Source: Hetaerina americana
Lineage: Eukaryota > Arthropoda > Insecta > Odonata > Calopterygidae
Assembly (NCBI GenBank): GCA_022747635.1
Contig: JAKTNV010000009.1
Span: 66,742,177-66,806,176 of the forward strand
Direction of reading: 5' to 3'
DNA: 64,000 nt
The notes below the pieces were generated by a model. That model searched no databases. It was not told the origin of the DNA and worked only from the letters and a program-made list of their open reading frames with translations. The position numbers and the translations under genes were made by a program. This document shows, piece by piece, positions 51,291 through 63,262 of this stretch (the first letter of the stretch is position 1; every line of letters begins with the position of its first letter).

Positions 51291-51932
51291 GTGAGAGCCA
51301 TAAAACAACTTTTCCAGGTGAATTATCGGAAGGGATTATGCGAGAGTATTACCTATAACCTACCACAAGCATCACTGCACAGAAATGAAGAAGGCGAGAA
51401 CGAAATGTTTTACGATTGTGGACGCGGAAGCGCACGACACAACTACTCGAATGAAACTTCAAAATCGACACACCATCGAAAAATCGACTCCTACGCGGGG
51501 GGTATTCCCTCCAGTTCTCCCGCTTCCCCCACGTGCGCGACCCGGAATCATTTCTTCAGGCGCTCGGCGGAGGAGGAGGTGGGTGGAGCAAAAGGGAACA
51601 GAATTTCCCGGACAGGCGGCATGCGGGAGGGGGGGGAGGAGGAAACGGGAAGGGGACGAAGACCAAGCGGCGAGGAGGAGGCCGTACTGCGCGGCTGCGG
51701 TGGGGAGCACGCGACGGAAATCCAATTGCGCGGACGCCAAGCTCTGCGCCAAAAGGAGGACATCCAGGTGGACGCCCGGCTCATCCTCATTTGTTTCATT
51801 AACTTTGCGCAGAAAGTATATATTGTTGACACGAAAAATTCCAGAGGGGACTCGCACGGAATAGCTCCACGGATCACAGTTATGGTAATTTTCGTTGCAG
51901 TGAAACTAACGTTCAAAATGAAGAAAATTTAA
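51291..51932 (+). other. 213-codon open frame over a GC-rich island, coding status doubtful
   Basis: The longest frame in the window. The central third is Glu, Gly and Arg rich (from GGA/GAG runs at 51560-51690) and the ends are unremarkable. Plus-strand frames of 159 and 89 codons and minus-strand frames of 132 and 122 codons cover the same bases, as expected where GC-rich sequence lowers stop density in every phase. I recognise no domain, signal peptide or splice context. I list it because of its length and do not claim a protein. Confidence 0.2.
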
Positions 51933-52026
51933 TATCACATAGAATGCAACTCTCAATGTATTTCGATTCAGCTAGTATGCAGCTTGCTGAAGTTTGCAGA
52001 GACTAGTGGATAACTGAAAGGAATAG

Positions 52027-52090
52027 ATTCGTTGTTAAAACGCTGGGCTGCTGATAGAACTCACCGGATTCGACTCCCGGTGACATTGCT
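52027..52090 (+). repeat. tRNA-like sequence, degenerate
   Basis: GTTAAAACGCTGGGCTGC, then GGATTCGACTCCCGG, a B-box-type word. There is no foldable acceptor stem. Probably the head of an old SINE. Confidence 0.35.
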
Positions 52091-52432
52091 CGTCCTCAAT
52101 TTTTTAAATGGGTTAATTAGTACCTGTAATTTGAACAAATGGAATCTGCTGATCATAAAAAATGCCTGAATTCCACAGAATGAGACTTTCAAAGTGATAC
52201 ATTACCTACATTTGAGAATATAAAAATATGGTACAGGGCGTCAAATGGTGGAAACGTTCTACATTCACCGTAAGGATTTAAGATTTTAATCATTTAAATT
52301 TCAGTACACCAAGTGACTTTCAATCTCCAAAATGAACATTTAATAATGTCTTCAGGCTACTATTAGCTTTGAGAAACGGGCCCCAGGTCTACCAGCGAAA
52401 TCGCAATCGGCCCAAGGGAGGAAAAGTATTTA

Positions 52433-52500
52433 GGGTCAAAAATATTCTGGCGTGTGATCACCCTCTGCCACACACCCTATCGGTGGCTTTTATGGCACTA
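52433..52500 (+). repeat. LINE 3'-end fragment (conserved tail)
   Basis: GGGTCAAAAATATTCTGG, then GTGTGATCACCCTCTGCC and ACACACCCTATCGGTGGC. It matches the 3' end of the 28/33/47 kb LINE in plus orientation. The final GCAGGGTACTATG part is degraded. Confidence 0.6.
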
Positions 52501-55500
52501 CGTCACAATAATAAAACCATACCGCCACCGGTACATGAATTTAACACCCTAGGTACAAGGCGAGGCAAGCTTTGGGTTGATTAATGCGATTACCATTGAA
52601 TGGCTTATCTCGGACAGCCTCCGAAGACTTGAAACCATTTTCAATAATTGAGCAGAATTTAAAGCAAGACATTCAAAACTTGTGGGGAAATGTAACAAGG
52701 CAGAAAGTGTCCAACTGCCCTAGACACAAATCAGAAAGAGATATAGCCTCCAATCTGAAAGAGCGTCGTTCGGACATGCGTCTGATGGAGAAATGGGCGA
52801 TCGATGTTTACTTCTATAAGGCCGAGGATATTGTGAAGACCACCACAATCCATTGGCAGATCCCCCTACTCCGATATTAGGTATAATAAGTAAAACTGAC
52901 TGCGGGAATAGTAGATTTAAATTATCTTGGACCGCTTCGCACTATTCGGAATCACAGACGGACAAAGGTCATGATACCCCGACAATGCTTTATGACAGCC
53001 CTCGTTGCTGAATGTAATTCTCTTTACGCACACTTAGTACCACCGGCTTCCTCCCACCCCCTTCCACATGACACGTGGGCTCGCTAGAAGCGGAGTGACA
53101 CAAAAGCCTAATGCCCCGCACAGTTGACTTCCTCACTTCAAAATAATTCCTAACCTACTTCACGATATTTAAAATGTCTCTTCTCTTCCCAGCACGTCTA
53201 ATATCCTTTCTACTACATCTCTCCGTATTCGTCGGACTCTATTTATGACCTTCGACCTGCTTAAAAACGGAATGGAAGGAATGACAAGAAGGAAAGCTCA
53301 AGCTGAATGGAGGTCGACGTAAATTGGTGTGGCATAAAAAATTGCCACACGCTCACTTATGTCAATATAGCAGGCCGACAATAGCGTTACGATAATAAAT
53401 GGCACTTTATTGACCATAATTTACTTGCATTTTGAATTGTTTAAAGAACCTACTCATTACCCTGCTCGAGCTCCAAAAGTACCACATAATTCCTTTTTTT
53501 TTACGTATCCCAGCACCGGAAGCGACGAAAATTAATGCGGAAATATCTCTCATTTACCGAGTAATCTTCCCATTGTCATCAACTACTTTACTGATTCCAC
53601 GTACACAAGATTTAGGTGCTAAAGCTGGTTTAGGTGCTTAAACAAAAATATAATAAGATTAAGAACTTCGGTTCTTAGCATTGATACAATGATTGTTCAT
53701 AAAAACAACGCAATAACTGTTCACGGAATATTTACTTTCATTTATTCAGAATTTTCGTGAGATTGAAAGGAAAATCTGAAAACAGGGCCATTGTCAAATC
53801 CAGTGCCAAAAAATACAGCAGAAATATTAACACGATCATATAAAATGATGAAAAAAGACACTTGGCTCTTCCACTCAAAATAGTTATAATAAGACCAAGG
53901 TTTCGTTAGAGCGAGACATCTACGGGTGGAGATGTTACTCTGACTTAAAATGTTATGTTCAAACCTCAGTCGTATTTTAACGGATGCGGCAACGCAACTT
54001 CCTTTTTTGTAAAGCAAAACTCATTTAAAAAAGAAATGTGTGTGTGCCGCACCCAGTATTTTAAGTGGAAAAGCAAAGTGCCATCTTTCACTATGAAGGA
54101 TTTCCATAGTTCACCATGTTTCATCTGAAACCGTATTATTTACAAACATATAAAAAATAGGAAGTATTTCCGCCGAGCGTAAGCAAATCAAACACGATGA
54201 AACACAATATTACCATAAAAGGTGAGACCAATTCATGGTAGATACTGGAGTCCTATTTTCAAAATACAGGAGTTCCTCATGCAATCCAAAAGATAATTAT
54301 TTCACAATTGTCAAGGGGATTTTAAACTTTGGTTATAGTTTTTCTGGGAATTGAACACACCTCAAATTGCAGTTAAACTTACAAAAGGCAGTGCGGAAAT
54401 GCGAATACAATTAGGGTATCACATTCCAATTTATTTATCCTGTTATTTCAGTTTCACAAATATATTATACGTAATACTCCGGGAACTCCAATTTAAATGC
54501 GGTTAAAAGATTGATTCTATCGAACAGAATGAAACTTGGAGCAAATCGGAAAAAAAGGGTTTCGCAAAGGGTTTGAAGATGTTCCGAGTCGACAGAATAC
54601 CGCACGCTTTCCCAGATTAAAATTACGTTTTTCACTGAAGTCCTGAAGGGCGACAGGAAATGTTTAGTCGCCGTTACACAGCCTTCGGCAGAGAGAAGTA
54701 GATAGACCTGCTATGCCGCTTGCTTCCTAAACAATCGCACGATGCAAGAAACGAAACAATCACTGGAGCAAAAAAAAGATGACGAAGAAGCAGGAAGGAA
54801 AATTATGGTTATCACACCAGAGTAAGTTTAAAATGGGCAAATCAAACGCCATAACAAAAACAAATATAGACACATTACGAAGGACGCATGCGCTTAAAAT
54901 CATCGATAAGCATTACACAAAATATCGGAGAATATACGAGTATAACAACATTTCGAGGTTACCGTTACTCTGATCCAGCACTACAGCGGTAAACTCGATT
55001 GAAATAAAAGGGAGTTATTTACGATACATAAATTACGTGTCAAATGAGAAAACATAAGATTTCTCACGGCTACCACCAATAATCGATGACGTTCATATCA
55101 TTCTAATTATTCACCGCTTTTTTTCTACATTTTCCAAACAATTAGTAACATATATTTTTCCTAATATAGACTTTAGCCCAACGATTAACATGCATGATGA
55201 TACAAAGGTATGCTCCGATCGGAGACATAAAACTGAGAAGACATATCGGCTTCTCATTTGAGAAAACGCGAATGAAGTCGTTCCATCCCTCAAGTACTTG
55301 CACCGCAAGTTTCTATGACACCCAATACCAAGGTTTTCAGTTTTCACAATATCATTACAAATATTTGAACAGCCGTGATATGCCCAAATTTCAATGCAGC
55401 GCATTTTGCGAATGAGGCAGCAGGTAAAGCTGTGACGTATTTGAACCCATATCTCCAGCTGCTTACCGCTTCGCACGGGAGCTGCCTACTCCCTTCGGTG

Positions 55501-56059
55501 GCGAGATCCCTCCCGAACCCTCTCTGGCTCTTCGGGGTGCCGCCGGACGTGGCTCGTCGAAAAGCACGATGCAAGGGTGTCCCATTACCTCACTGGACAA
55601 CCGAGGGACTCACACTGCGGGCTTGTAGAATGCGAATACCTCTGCGCTGCATTCATTGAGGTAATGCCTGGATTCACAGGGACGAAACCACCTCCCTCGT
55701 CAGTCGTCCTTGCTCACGTAATCGGTGGCGGAAGACACGGCCAATGATGCACCAGGGGTCTTCGACTCATTTTGGCTTCACAAAATGGATGCCGACACTT
55801 GAAGATGCATGTGCCTCAAGGCTATACAAATCAAAATATGTCCACTTTCGCGAAGAACGGGCAATAATTGCCCATGTCGGGCTTTCGATTACACTTCCGA
55901 ACGGTCATGACGGAGGTGAGAGAGATTAAACATTCGGGGTTAACTATTTTGCTACGTTCGAAGAATTATTAACTTGCCAAAGTCACTGGACGGCGACACG
56001 AATCCATTAAGAAGTCCTCAATGCAGATACCGCATAGTCACCCAAAGTCATGACCAGAT
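52501..56059. other. No recognised feature
   Basis: Mostly AT-rich. At 53609-53640 the word TTTAGGTGCT occurs twice. At 55583-55670 CATTACCTCA and TGAGGTAATG form an inverted pair about 60 bases apart. Confidence 0.5.
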
Positions 56060-56760
56060 GCTCCTTCCAACCTAACAAAACGGCGTGCCACAATTTCTCC
56101 ACACCGCTGCCCCCACCCGATCGGGTCAGTCCTGTGCCCACCGAACGGCGACTGCACTCACCTCGCCAACCCCATCTACCGCGCCAGTGGGGAGTGCCGG
56201 ACGGGGCAGGGAAGGGGCAAGCGGGGCACCGAGGCGGAGGCGAGGAGGGGGGAGGGCTGGTAGGGGTTGCAGAAGGGGAAATCTCTCCCACATCGCAGAC
56301 TCCTTTAACCCCACCCATCCCCCCAGCGCGACTCCCCCTTCACGTATTAACCCCTGCTCCTCCCATCCGACGTCCCGAGAGCCACTAGAAGATGAGGACA
56401 TCGCCGCCCCGACCCACGAGGGCTTCTCCATCCATTAAACCCCCCTCCCCCCGACATATCCCCCGCCGCCGCCGCCGTACCCACACGGTGGGGGTCGGGG
56501 GTGGGAGAAGCCTCGCTCTCCTCGCGCGTGGACTGGGCGATCACGTGGAGCGGAGGAGGGCCCCCGCTGGAAGAGGCGGAGGTGAGGGAAGCCCCCCTCG
56601 GCCGCCCAGAATGGAAGTCCACGGATTATTGCAACCCTCTCATCGCACACGTGACGCCCCTCCCCCCTCCGCTCCGCCCTCCCCTCACCATTCCACGACT
56701 GCCGACAGCGTCCTCCGGTGTCACGGGGAGCTGAAGTGGCCAGCCTAAATCGGTGACACG
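56060..56760. other. GC-rich island with (CCG)5
   Basis: Dense C and G runs; CCGCCGCCGCCGCCG at about 56460-56476, CGCGCGTGG at 56523. Up to six overlapping frames of 77-143 codons in all phases. This is the best CpG-island candidate in the window by eye. I see no convincing first exon. The flank at 56761-58640 has C11 (57056-57066) and otherwise nothing. Confidence 0.5.
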
Positions 56761-58640
56761 CTCTCCGAGGTACAGTTTCAATTGCCCTAACAAACGAATA
56801 GCACCGGCGTAACAAATAACCTAAGCATTGCTTTTGACGCAACATTATTATCATTAGTATTTTCATGTCTCAGTATAACCTTGTGGGGACTAGATGGAGA
56901 GGTGAGGTTCTTTCCAGCTTTCCATAATTGTCCAGGGTTGCCACTTTTTTCTGATTTCATTATTCCCGATTCTTCCAAGATGAGCAGATTAAAAAAAAAT
57001 CACGCTGTTAAAACGATTTATTAAAAATTAAATTGAAAACATTGTGCATGCATTGCCCCCCCCCCCGGCTATCATCACTACCGCCCGAGTCCCCGGACAA
57101 AAAGTCGATTATTGTTGCCATCAGAGTGGTCTGAGAAAAAAGTTAAATCTTATTTATTGTCATCAGTAGTCTAAACCTCAGAAGGCAGGTTTTTGTCAGC
57201 CCTAAAAAAACTAACACACACTGCCCTCGTTTCCTACAGACTGATAACCGCTACACTTTTAAACCCCGCCACAGAGTACACTAAACATCATAACTGATTT
57301 TGTAACAATGAACTATTTTTAGCTCCATTTTTCTACCCGTCATCCAACACGTCGATCACTTTCCTCAAACAATCCCCCTAAAGAAAGTCTCCTCTCTCTC
57401 TCCCTCACCTTCAACATCTAATTGCATTTCAATAGTTCCTGCATCCTCTCCTCCGGCCTTCTAATTTCTCAAACAAGTTTATATAGATTCTTACCATTAC
57501 CGAGGTCAGGAGGGTAGCATGTACCATAAGATGCGGCTTAAAGAGAGAAATATTACGGCTCTCATTACAATAAGAGGCTTCAGTGGTTTTAAAACTCTTA
57601 GCTGTGCAGTAGTCGTCGCTGCAGTAAGTAGCACAAAAGAAAACATACTCGTAAGTATAAAATTCAGACACAGGATAATGGGCATGAATTTAAAAAATTA
57701 AATCTAATCAAATTCACGTCCGAGGTACGCTTCTAGCATGGACGGTTTAATAACCATGGCACTTAGGACCGGTCGAGAAAAATCGATTTCAAAAAAAAGG
57801 TACTAAATTGCTCAATATATTTTCAATGAATTTAAACACAACTGCCTCTTAACGTCCCTTGATTTTATCGATCAGGCTTGACGATGAATATAATTTATAA
57901 TATCCACAAAAAATTACTGTAAAACAATCCTTTTAAGTTTTCATCTTGATATCTCTCTCTTTCGCACATACACGTCCTCCTTCCATTCATAAAATCAAAG
58001 AGCATGACATATTCCAATATTTTCCAAAAAAAAATTAACAACCTTCTCAATTACTTCGTCATATCACCATTCCCTAAAGAACAAGATAAATATAAATATT
58101 TCTTTTTAACTTAAGACGGAGAACGGCATTTCGAGGTTGGTAAATTTGCAATGAATGACTGAGTTCCATGGAAAGGAGTAAATTCAGGGCGTGGCGTCAG
58201 TGTCCTCTGAAAGATGATGATTCGTCAATCCTGGAGAAAAAATAAACAGGGCCTTAAGGGATGAAAAAATGGGGCACTATGCCAATCGGTTGCACGGCGA
58301 GCCATTAATTGAATCCAACACTGGCGAGGAATGACGTGAACAGAGGCAGTGCAAAACCTATTCACGTCCAGTACATTAGATAACAAATGAACCGGAAATG
58401 CGAACGAATCCAAGAATTAAACGTCTTACAATGCGATTCAGCAACAACAAAAGCTAAAATTGCGGTCGGTGACTCTAAGCAAACGAAAATAAAATTCGCT
58501 TATCAACGAGCTGGTATCTCAACATGGAGGTATTAAATAAATATATTAATTGTTCCTGTTATTTGAGCAATTTTCTTTTTCGTTGATTTAGAACATAAAA
58601 AAGGATGCAATTCCATTTCCCTTTTACCTTACAGAAAATG
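56761..58640. other. No recognised feature except C11
   Basis: AT-rich; C11 homopolymer at 57056-57066. Nothing coding recognised. Confidence 0.55.
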
Positions 58641-58994
58641 CAATTCCTCAAGTAGGGAATGGGGGCGGTGCGGTGCTAATGTAATGGCTTCCCACCCATA
58701 GGGTCCTGGTTCTCATCCAGATGTTATCGGAAGTTATCAGTTTTATCCCGATGTTAACTTCAGGTATTATGTGGAGAGCGGTGCGAGTGAAATGCGCCGT
58801 CCGCAGGCAATGGGACATTAAACGGTGGAACCCATGGGGGCTTTCGTTAAGACTACGCTAATGAGAAACACCGGGTTCCCCCGTACCATTCGTCCAATCC
58901 CTGAATATCCTACTCCTACCGAATTACCCACGTATCCCTAACTGCGCCGCGACCTCAGCTGTCGCATCCCCTAATAACTATAACTACAATTCCT
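58641..58994 (+). repeat. SINE-A, old diverged copy
   Basis: Same order as the 31.0 and 60.4 kb copies: GGTGCGGTGCTAATG, CCTGGTTCTCATCC (B box), CGCCGTCCGCAGGCAATGGG, ACATTAAACGG, GGGGGCTTTCGTTAAGA and a CTATAACTA tail, with many substitutions and a rearranged middle. CAATTCCT at 58641-58648 and 58987-58994 may be the remnant target-site duplication. Confidence 0.75.
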
Positions 58995-59343
58995 TGAAAA
59001 AAAAACATAAAATAACAGATGAGCAAAATATGCGGTTAACTGTTTTCAAATAAACTTCATCTGATAACGTAGCATATGCCTACAGTTCGTAATTCACGCA
59101 TAGGAAAACACGAACCACCAAATTATTTCTAGGTTTCGGTCAAATTTTCAATCAAGAACAGTTACTATGTTAAGTTGGGGGTGTTTTTCTCTCTCACGCG
59201 GGTGAAAAATGTAAAGAAATCAACCCCTTATGAATACAGATCAGACTATGCCCATTAATATTCCAAGAAACTGTGGGAGATGCCGCAACAGCCACCTTTA
59301 ACGTTGTCATTAGCTAATTTTCATTTCCGAGTTTTAATAGAAT

Positions 59344-59416
59344 GCCTCAATAGCTTAACTGGCAAAAGCACTCGGCCGGACATCGAGGGATCCAGGTTCG
59401 AATCCCGGTCAAGGCG
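59344..59416 (+). repeat. tRNA-like sequence (SINE head or tRNA pseudogene)
   Basis: 73 nt with A-box-like TAGCTTAACTGG and a perfect B box GGTTCGAATCC. The anticodon arm CTCGG/TCGAG encloses CCGGACA, giving anticodon GGA. The acceptor stem has only 5 of 7 pairs, the T stem has one mismatch, and the long variable arm of real serine tRNAs is absent. So probably tRNA-derived and not a functional tRNA. Confidence 0.5.
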
Positions 59417-60446
59417 AATGATTTATACACTCTGTAATTGCTGCAAATATATTCATAGTTGCAGTTCCCTGGAATTTGTTGCTGCTTTAAAAATTCCAAA
59501 TGTAAACTATTTCCCATCATTCAGTCAATCTTTTCCGAGATTTTCCATACCTTACAAAACATACAAGCTAACACCAAATAAAAATGATTCGCCAAAACCT
59601 ATTCTCATGTTGCCCAACGACGTTTCCCCTGCCACGTGCGTTTTATTAACTTGCCGGTAGTTAAGTTTCCGTGCCCAAAAATCTCTTTAACTTCCACAGT
59701 TCTTCAAGCAAACATTTCAAAATTTCTAGGCGAACATTTCAGGGAGCGCAGCTTTTCCTGAGCAAAATATTTTACTTTTGACCCAATTACAGTTAAGTCG
59801 CAGCGTACGGGAGTCGTTGTCTATTAATAAAATAATATATTTTATCGCTGCGGCTGGATGTAAATATAATCAATTTAAATTCGAGAAATGATTCTTGGAA
59901 AACGAACATTTCTCATACGACCCCGGAAAGCGATGACACGACTTTCAGGCGACGGGTGATGAAATTTCAACGCCCCATTCTGCGCACCTTGACGTCATCC
60001 TCGAGGTCCGACGTCACGCGGCGGTGTCACATCAATGCGAAACAGGCATACAGCATTTTTGATTGCCGGCGGCCATTGGTGCGGCGACCGCAAGAAACTG
60101 ACGAGACGACACGTGATGGCGACCGTAAGAAACAAACTTGTAAACTGTACTTTTATTTTCAAAACCAAATGAAACTGCGATGAAAAAATACCCTGTGACC
60201 TTCTCACCATTGTCTAAAACGCAGGAATAAACTATTTGTCTATAAAAAAAATCAACACGGTGATCACTAGCGAAATGAAGACAATTACCATAGGCACCCT
60301 ACGTAACGCTAACTCAATGGGAGGAAATTGTTCGCTGGCTTGATAAGGAAAAATACACTTTCTCCAGCAGACATTTTAAGACGGATCAACCGAAACAGAT
60401 TCTATACCACATCGAAAATATTCCGCCAGCCTGTATTTTGAAAGTC
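59417..60446. other. No recognised feature; one CRE-like octamer
   Basis: TGACGTCA at 59990-59997 in a small CpG-containing patch (59935-60115). A frame continuing the tRNA-like unit to 59660 is not supported as a gene. Confidence 0.5.
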
Positions 60447-60779
60447 ACGAAAATAACGGGGGGATCGAGATGGTGCGGGGGCTAACGTACTGGCTTACCA
60501 CCCTGAGGGCGCGGGTTCAAATCCCGGCGGTGTTGAATATTTTACAGAGGTATCTCGATCCCTACTTGAGGTGCTTTGTGGAGGGCACTTTGAGTGAGTA
60601 CGCCGTCCGTCGGATGGGACGTTAAACTGCGGACCCCTTGGCGCCTTTCGTAAAGAGTAGGCTAATGCCGACGGCGGGTTTCTCTCCACCCTTCATCCTT
60701 TTCTGTCCATCCCCTATGGCGCAAATGACCTTAGCTGTCGGTCGCCTCCCCTCAGAACTACTACTACTACGAAAACAAC
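60447..60779 (+). repeat. SINE-A, tRNA-derived, young copy with target-site duplication
   Basis: Body about 60458-60768, nearly identical to the copy at 30973-31281 (differences such as CTTACCACC for CTTCCCACC and GACGGCGG for GACGCCGG). Flanked by ACGAAAATAAC (60447-60457) and ACGAAAACAAC (60769-60779), an 11-bp duplication with one mismatch. B box GGTTCAAATCC and the (CTA)n tail are intact. Confidence 0.92.
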
Positions 60780-60939
60780 ATATCTTTTCTACCCTCCCAT
60801 CACACACGAAATTTACAAAGCATAACATCTCAAATGAAGCATGAGGATGAGGGAGGATTCCCCTTAGTTAAAAGAGAATCCTCGTAGCGAGTCACGACCA
60901 CAGTGCAGTACGAGTGGATCAAGTGAGAGAGAGATCCGG

Positions 60940-61230
60940 TGAGGAGCGTGAGGTGATATCCGCTGCGGACAAGGGATGGCGAGGGCACCCTTAAAGAGGC
61001 GAGGGTGGGGGGGCGTGTCGATGGGGGGAGGAGAGGGTGAAGGGGGTAGGGCGACGAGAGAGGAAGAGTGTCGGCTGGCGAGGGGAAGGGATATCGGAGG
61101 GACCGCTCCGCAGCGGCAACGGCAATATGGCAAAAGGGGGCGTAACCCTCGGAAGGGGCGTGGCCCGCCGACGTGGACACGCCCCTCCCTCCCCCACCTT
61201 TACACCGCCCCCGACCCCTCTCTCCCTCCA
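60940..61230. other. GC-rich island with GGGCGTGG-type boxes
   Basis: GGGGGCGTGTCG at 61008, GGGGCGTGGCC at 61155 and CACGCCCCTCCC at 61178 resemble Sp1/KLF binding boxes in both orientations. Overlapping frames of 89-139 codons in all phases are composition artefacts. A promoter-like role is inference only. Confidence 0.45.
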
Positions 61231-63262
61231 AAAGACGAAAACAATGCACGAGAAAAAGGAAAGTGCATGCGAAATAATATTCATTTCGCGGGGAAGTCTA
61301 TCGGCTCTATGCTATCCCAAGCAATGATCCCACTCCCCTTGACACGACCGTGATTCTGCTTACAGAGTGAGGGTGACGGGGGGAGGGGGAAGGAGGGAGA
61401 AGAAAAGTAATTCTGCGCGTGCCAACATTGCATCGATCCAAGTGCACCTCGATTTGCATTTTACGATCCAAATCAAATTTCAGTGAGCTTTTGCCAGACG
61501 TCATATTTGAACGTCACTCCAGCGTACTATGAGAAATATATCCAATATTTTAGTAACCTTAAAACATTATTAACTTTGGTTTTCATAAACTTGTTTAGTA
61601 CCTCATGGGTCCCTATTAGCAACTCGTGTCTTGCGTCATATGCGGACTCGAGGTATTTCAATGCGCATCATTGTAATTGTATTCTGCGCATCATGAGAAG
61701 TAGTACCCACAATGTTCTGAGAGCCTCAGAACAATGTATTTATACTTCAGGTAAGCGTTTATGGGATTCAACTAATCCTTCTTGGTTTATTATTCTTTTG
61801 TCAACAGCCGACCCAACACAATTAACATAATTCACACTTCTGGAACGGCATATTGGAATGGAAGATATTATCCAGCCACCGAACTAACCCTGCCTGAATT
61901 TATAATTACCATAGTAATTATTTTAAGCAAATATTTGTGATATCTTTCATGCTATAACTACAAAGATGGAAGGGAAAACGAATTCTTCAAACCTACCTAC
62001 AACACCTCTGGGGAAGTTGCCGTTTCGTACAACTAAGTAACATAGTTACGCAAGAAACATAATTGAATACAGTCGTTCGCATCATCAACTGCTGATAAAA
62101 CGTTGATTTCCGTCGTCTTCGAACAGGTAATGAGAGATGGTCAACGGGACGGAAGAAGAGCAGTACAATCAATTTTCAATGAAGCCAATCACTTTTTTTC
62201 ACTGTCACCCTCGGTTTCGAACATTTCGTGCATTCAGCAGAAATTACAAAAAACACATGCCATCCAACTCAAATTAACGGTCATTGGGGGATATGATCCG
62301 TGCGGATCGAGTCCAGACGAAAAAAGACCGCTGCTACCAAATTAAGAGACGCGCGCACCATTAGCACTGCAATAAAAAACATCCCGCACGTCAGAGAGAC
62401 GGATAGGGGGTCGCGAGGCGGCGGACGTGAGGGGGATCGAGACGACGGCTCAGAGGCCACCCATACTCACGGCCGGGAGAACGGCCGCGGACCGCAACAA
62501 AGCGACCGAAGGCTGGAAATCCTGCGCCGGCGAGAGACGCGAGACAATTGTGGACTGACTGAAAATTATTGCTACCATTCGAGTGCATCTCGGATATGCA
62601 TCACTGATACCAAGAATACTGAATACCAACTCATACCAGGAATACATCACTAGCCGCTTGAAGGAAAATAATTTTGATGAAACAGATGTCGCAAACAAGA
62701 GACTTTCCCGGAGGCAGTGAGTCGTCCGGGGGTTTGGAAGAATTACGAAGCGCCTACTGCTGTTTCTTCGGATGCCGATAAGAAGGCCAATCCGCGATGC
62801 CGACCACCAAAGCGCGACCACGGCGACAAGTGCCCCACACACACATACATACGCCCCTCATTCTTTTCGCCGTCGAGGGAGCGGCCCGATATCATCCTTC
62901 CCAACGCTCTGAGGCCGCGAGAAGGTTACGCCACGATATCGGAACCGGGATGCTTCCCGTGCCCAACCACCGCGAATGGCAGTGGAATCACGCAAGGTTT
63001 TTGTGGAGCTGAAACGACCTCGAATTCATTCCGCAACAATGCTATCTCAAATTAGATCCACCACGATTCAAATCAATGTTTCATAAGCCAAAATAAACAG
63101 AATATACGTTTGTCCATACTTTTGTACATTTAAACCCGGATGCACGTATTATTACCACAGCCGCCGGATTGCGCTCGAAATAGCCGCGTATTCATTTCAC
63201 CATTGGCTGATCTGGGGTCATTTTTGAAACAATTTAGGGGTACTTAAACAATACATTTGCAA
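61231..63262. other. No recognised feature; GC-rich patch at 62390-62560
   Basis: The 115-codon frame at 61483-61830 (plus) has no domain. 62390-62560 is CpG-rich (GGCGGCGGACG, CGGCCGGGAG) with frames on both strands. Confidence 0.5.

Noticed and set aside
56007..56866. Several frames of 77-143 codons on both strands
   Set aside because: All phases are open because the segment is GC-rich; no domain, no splice support.
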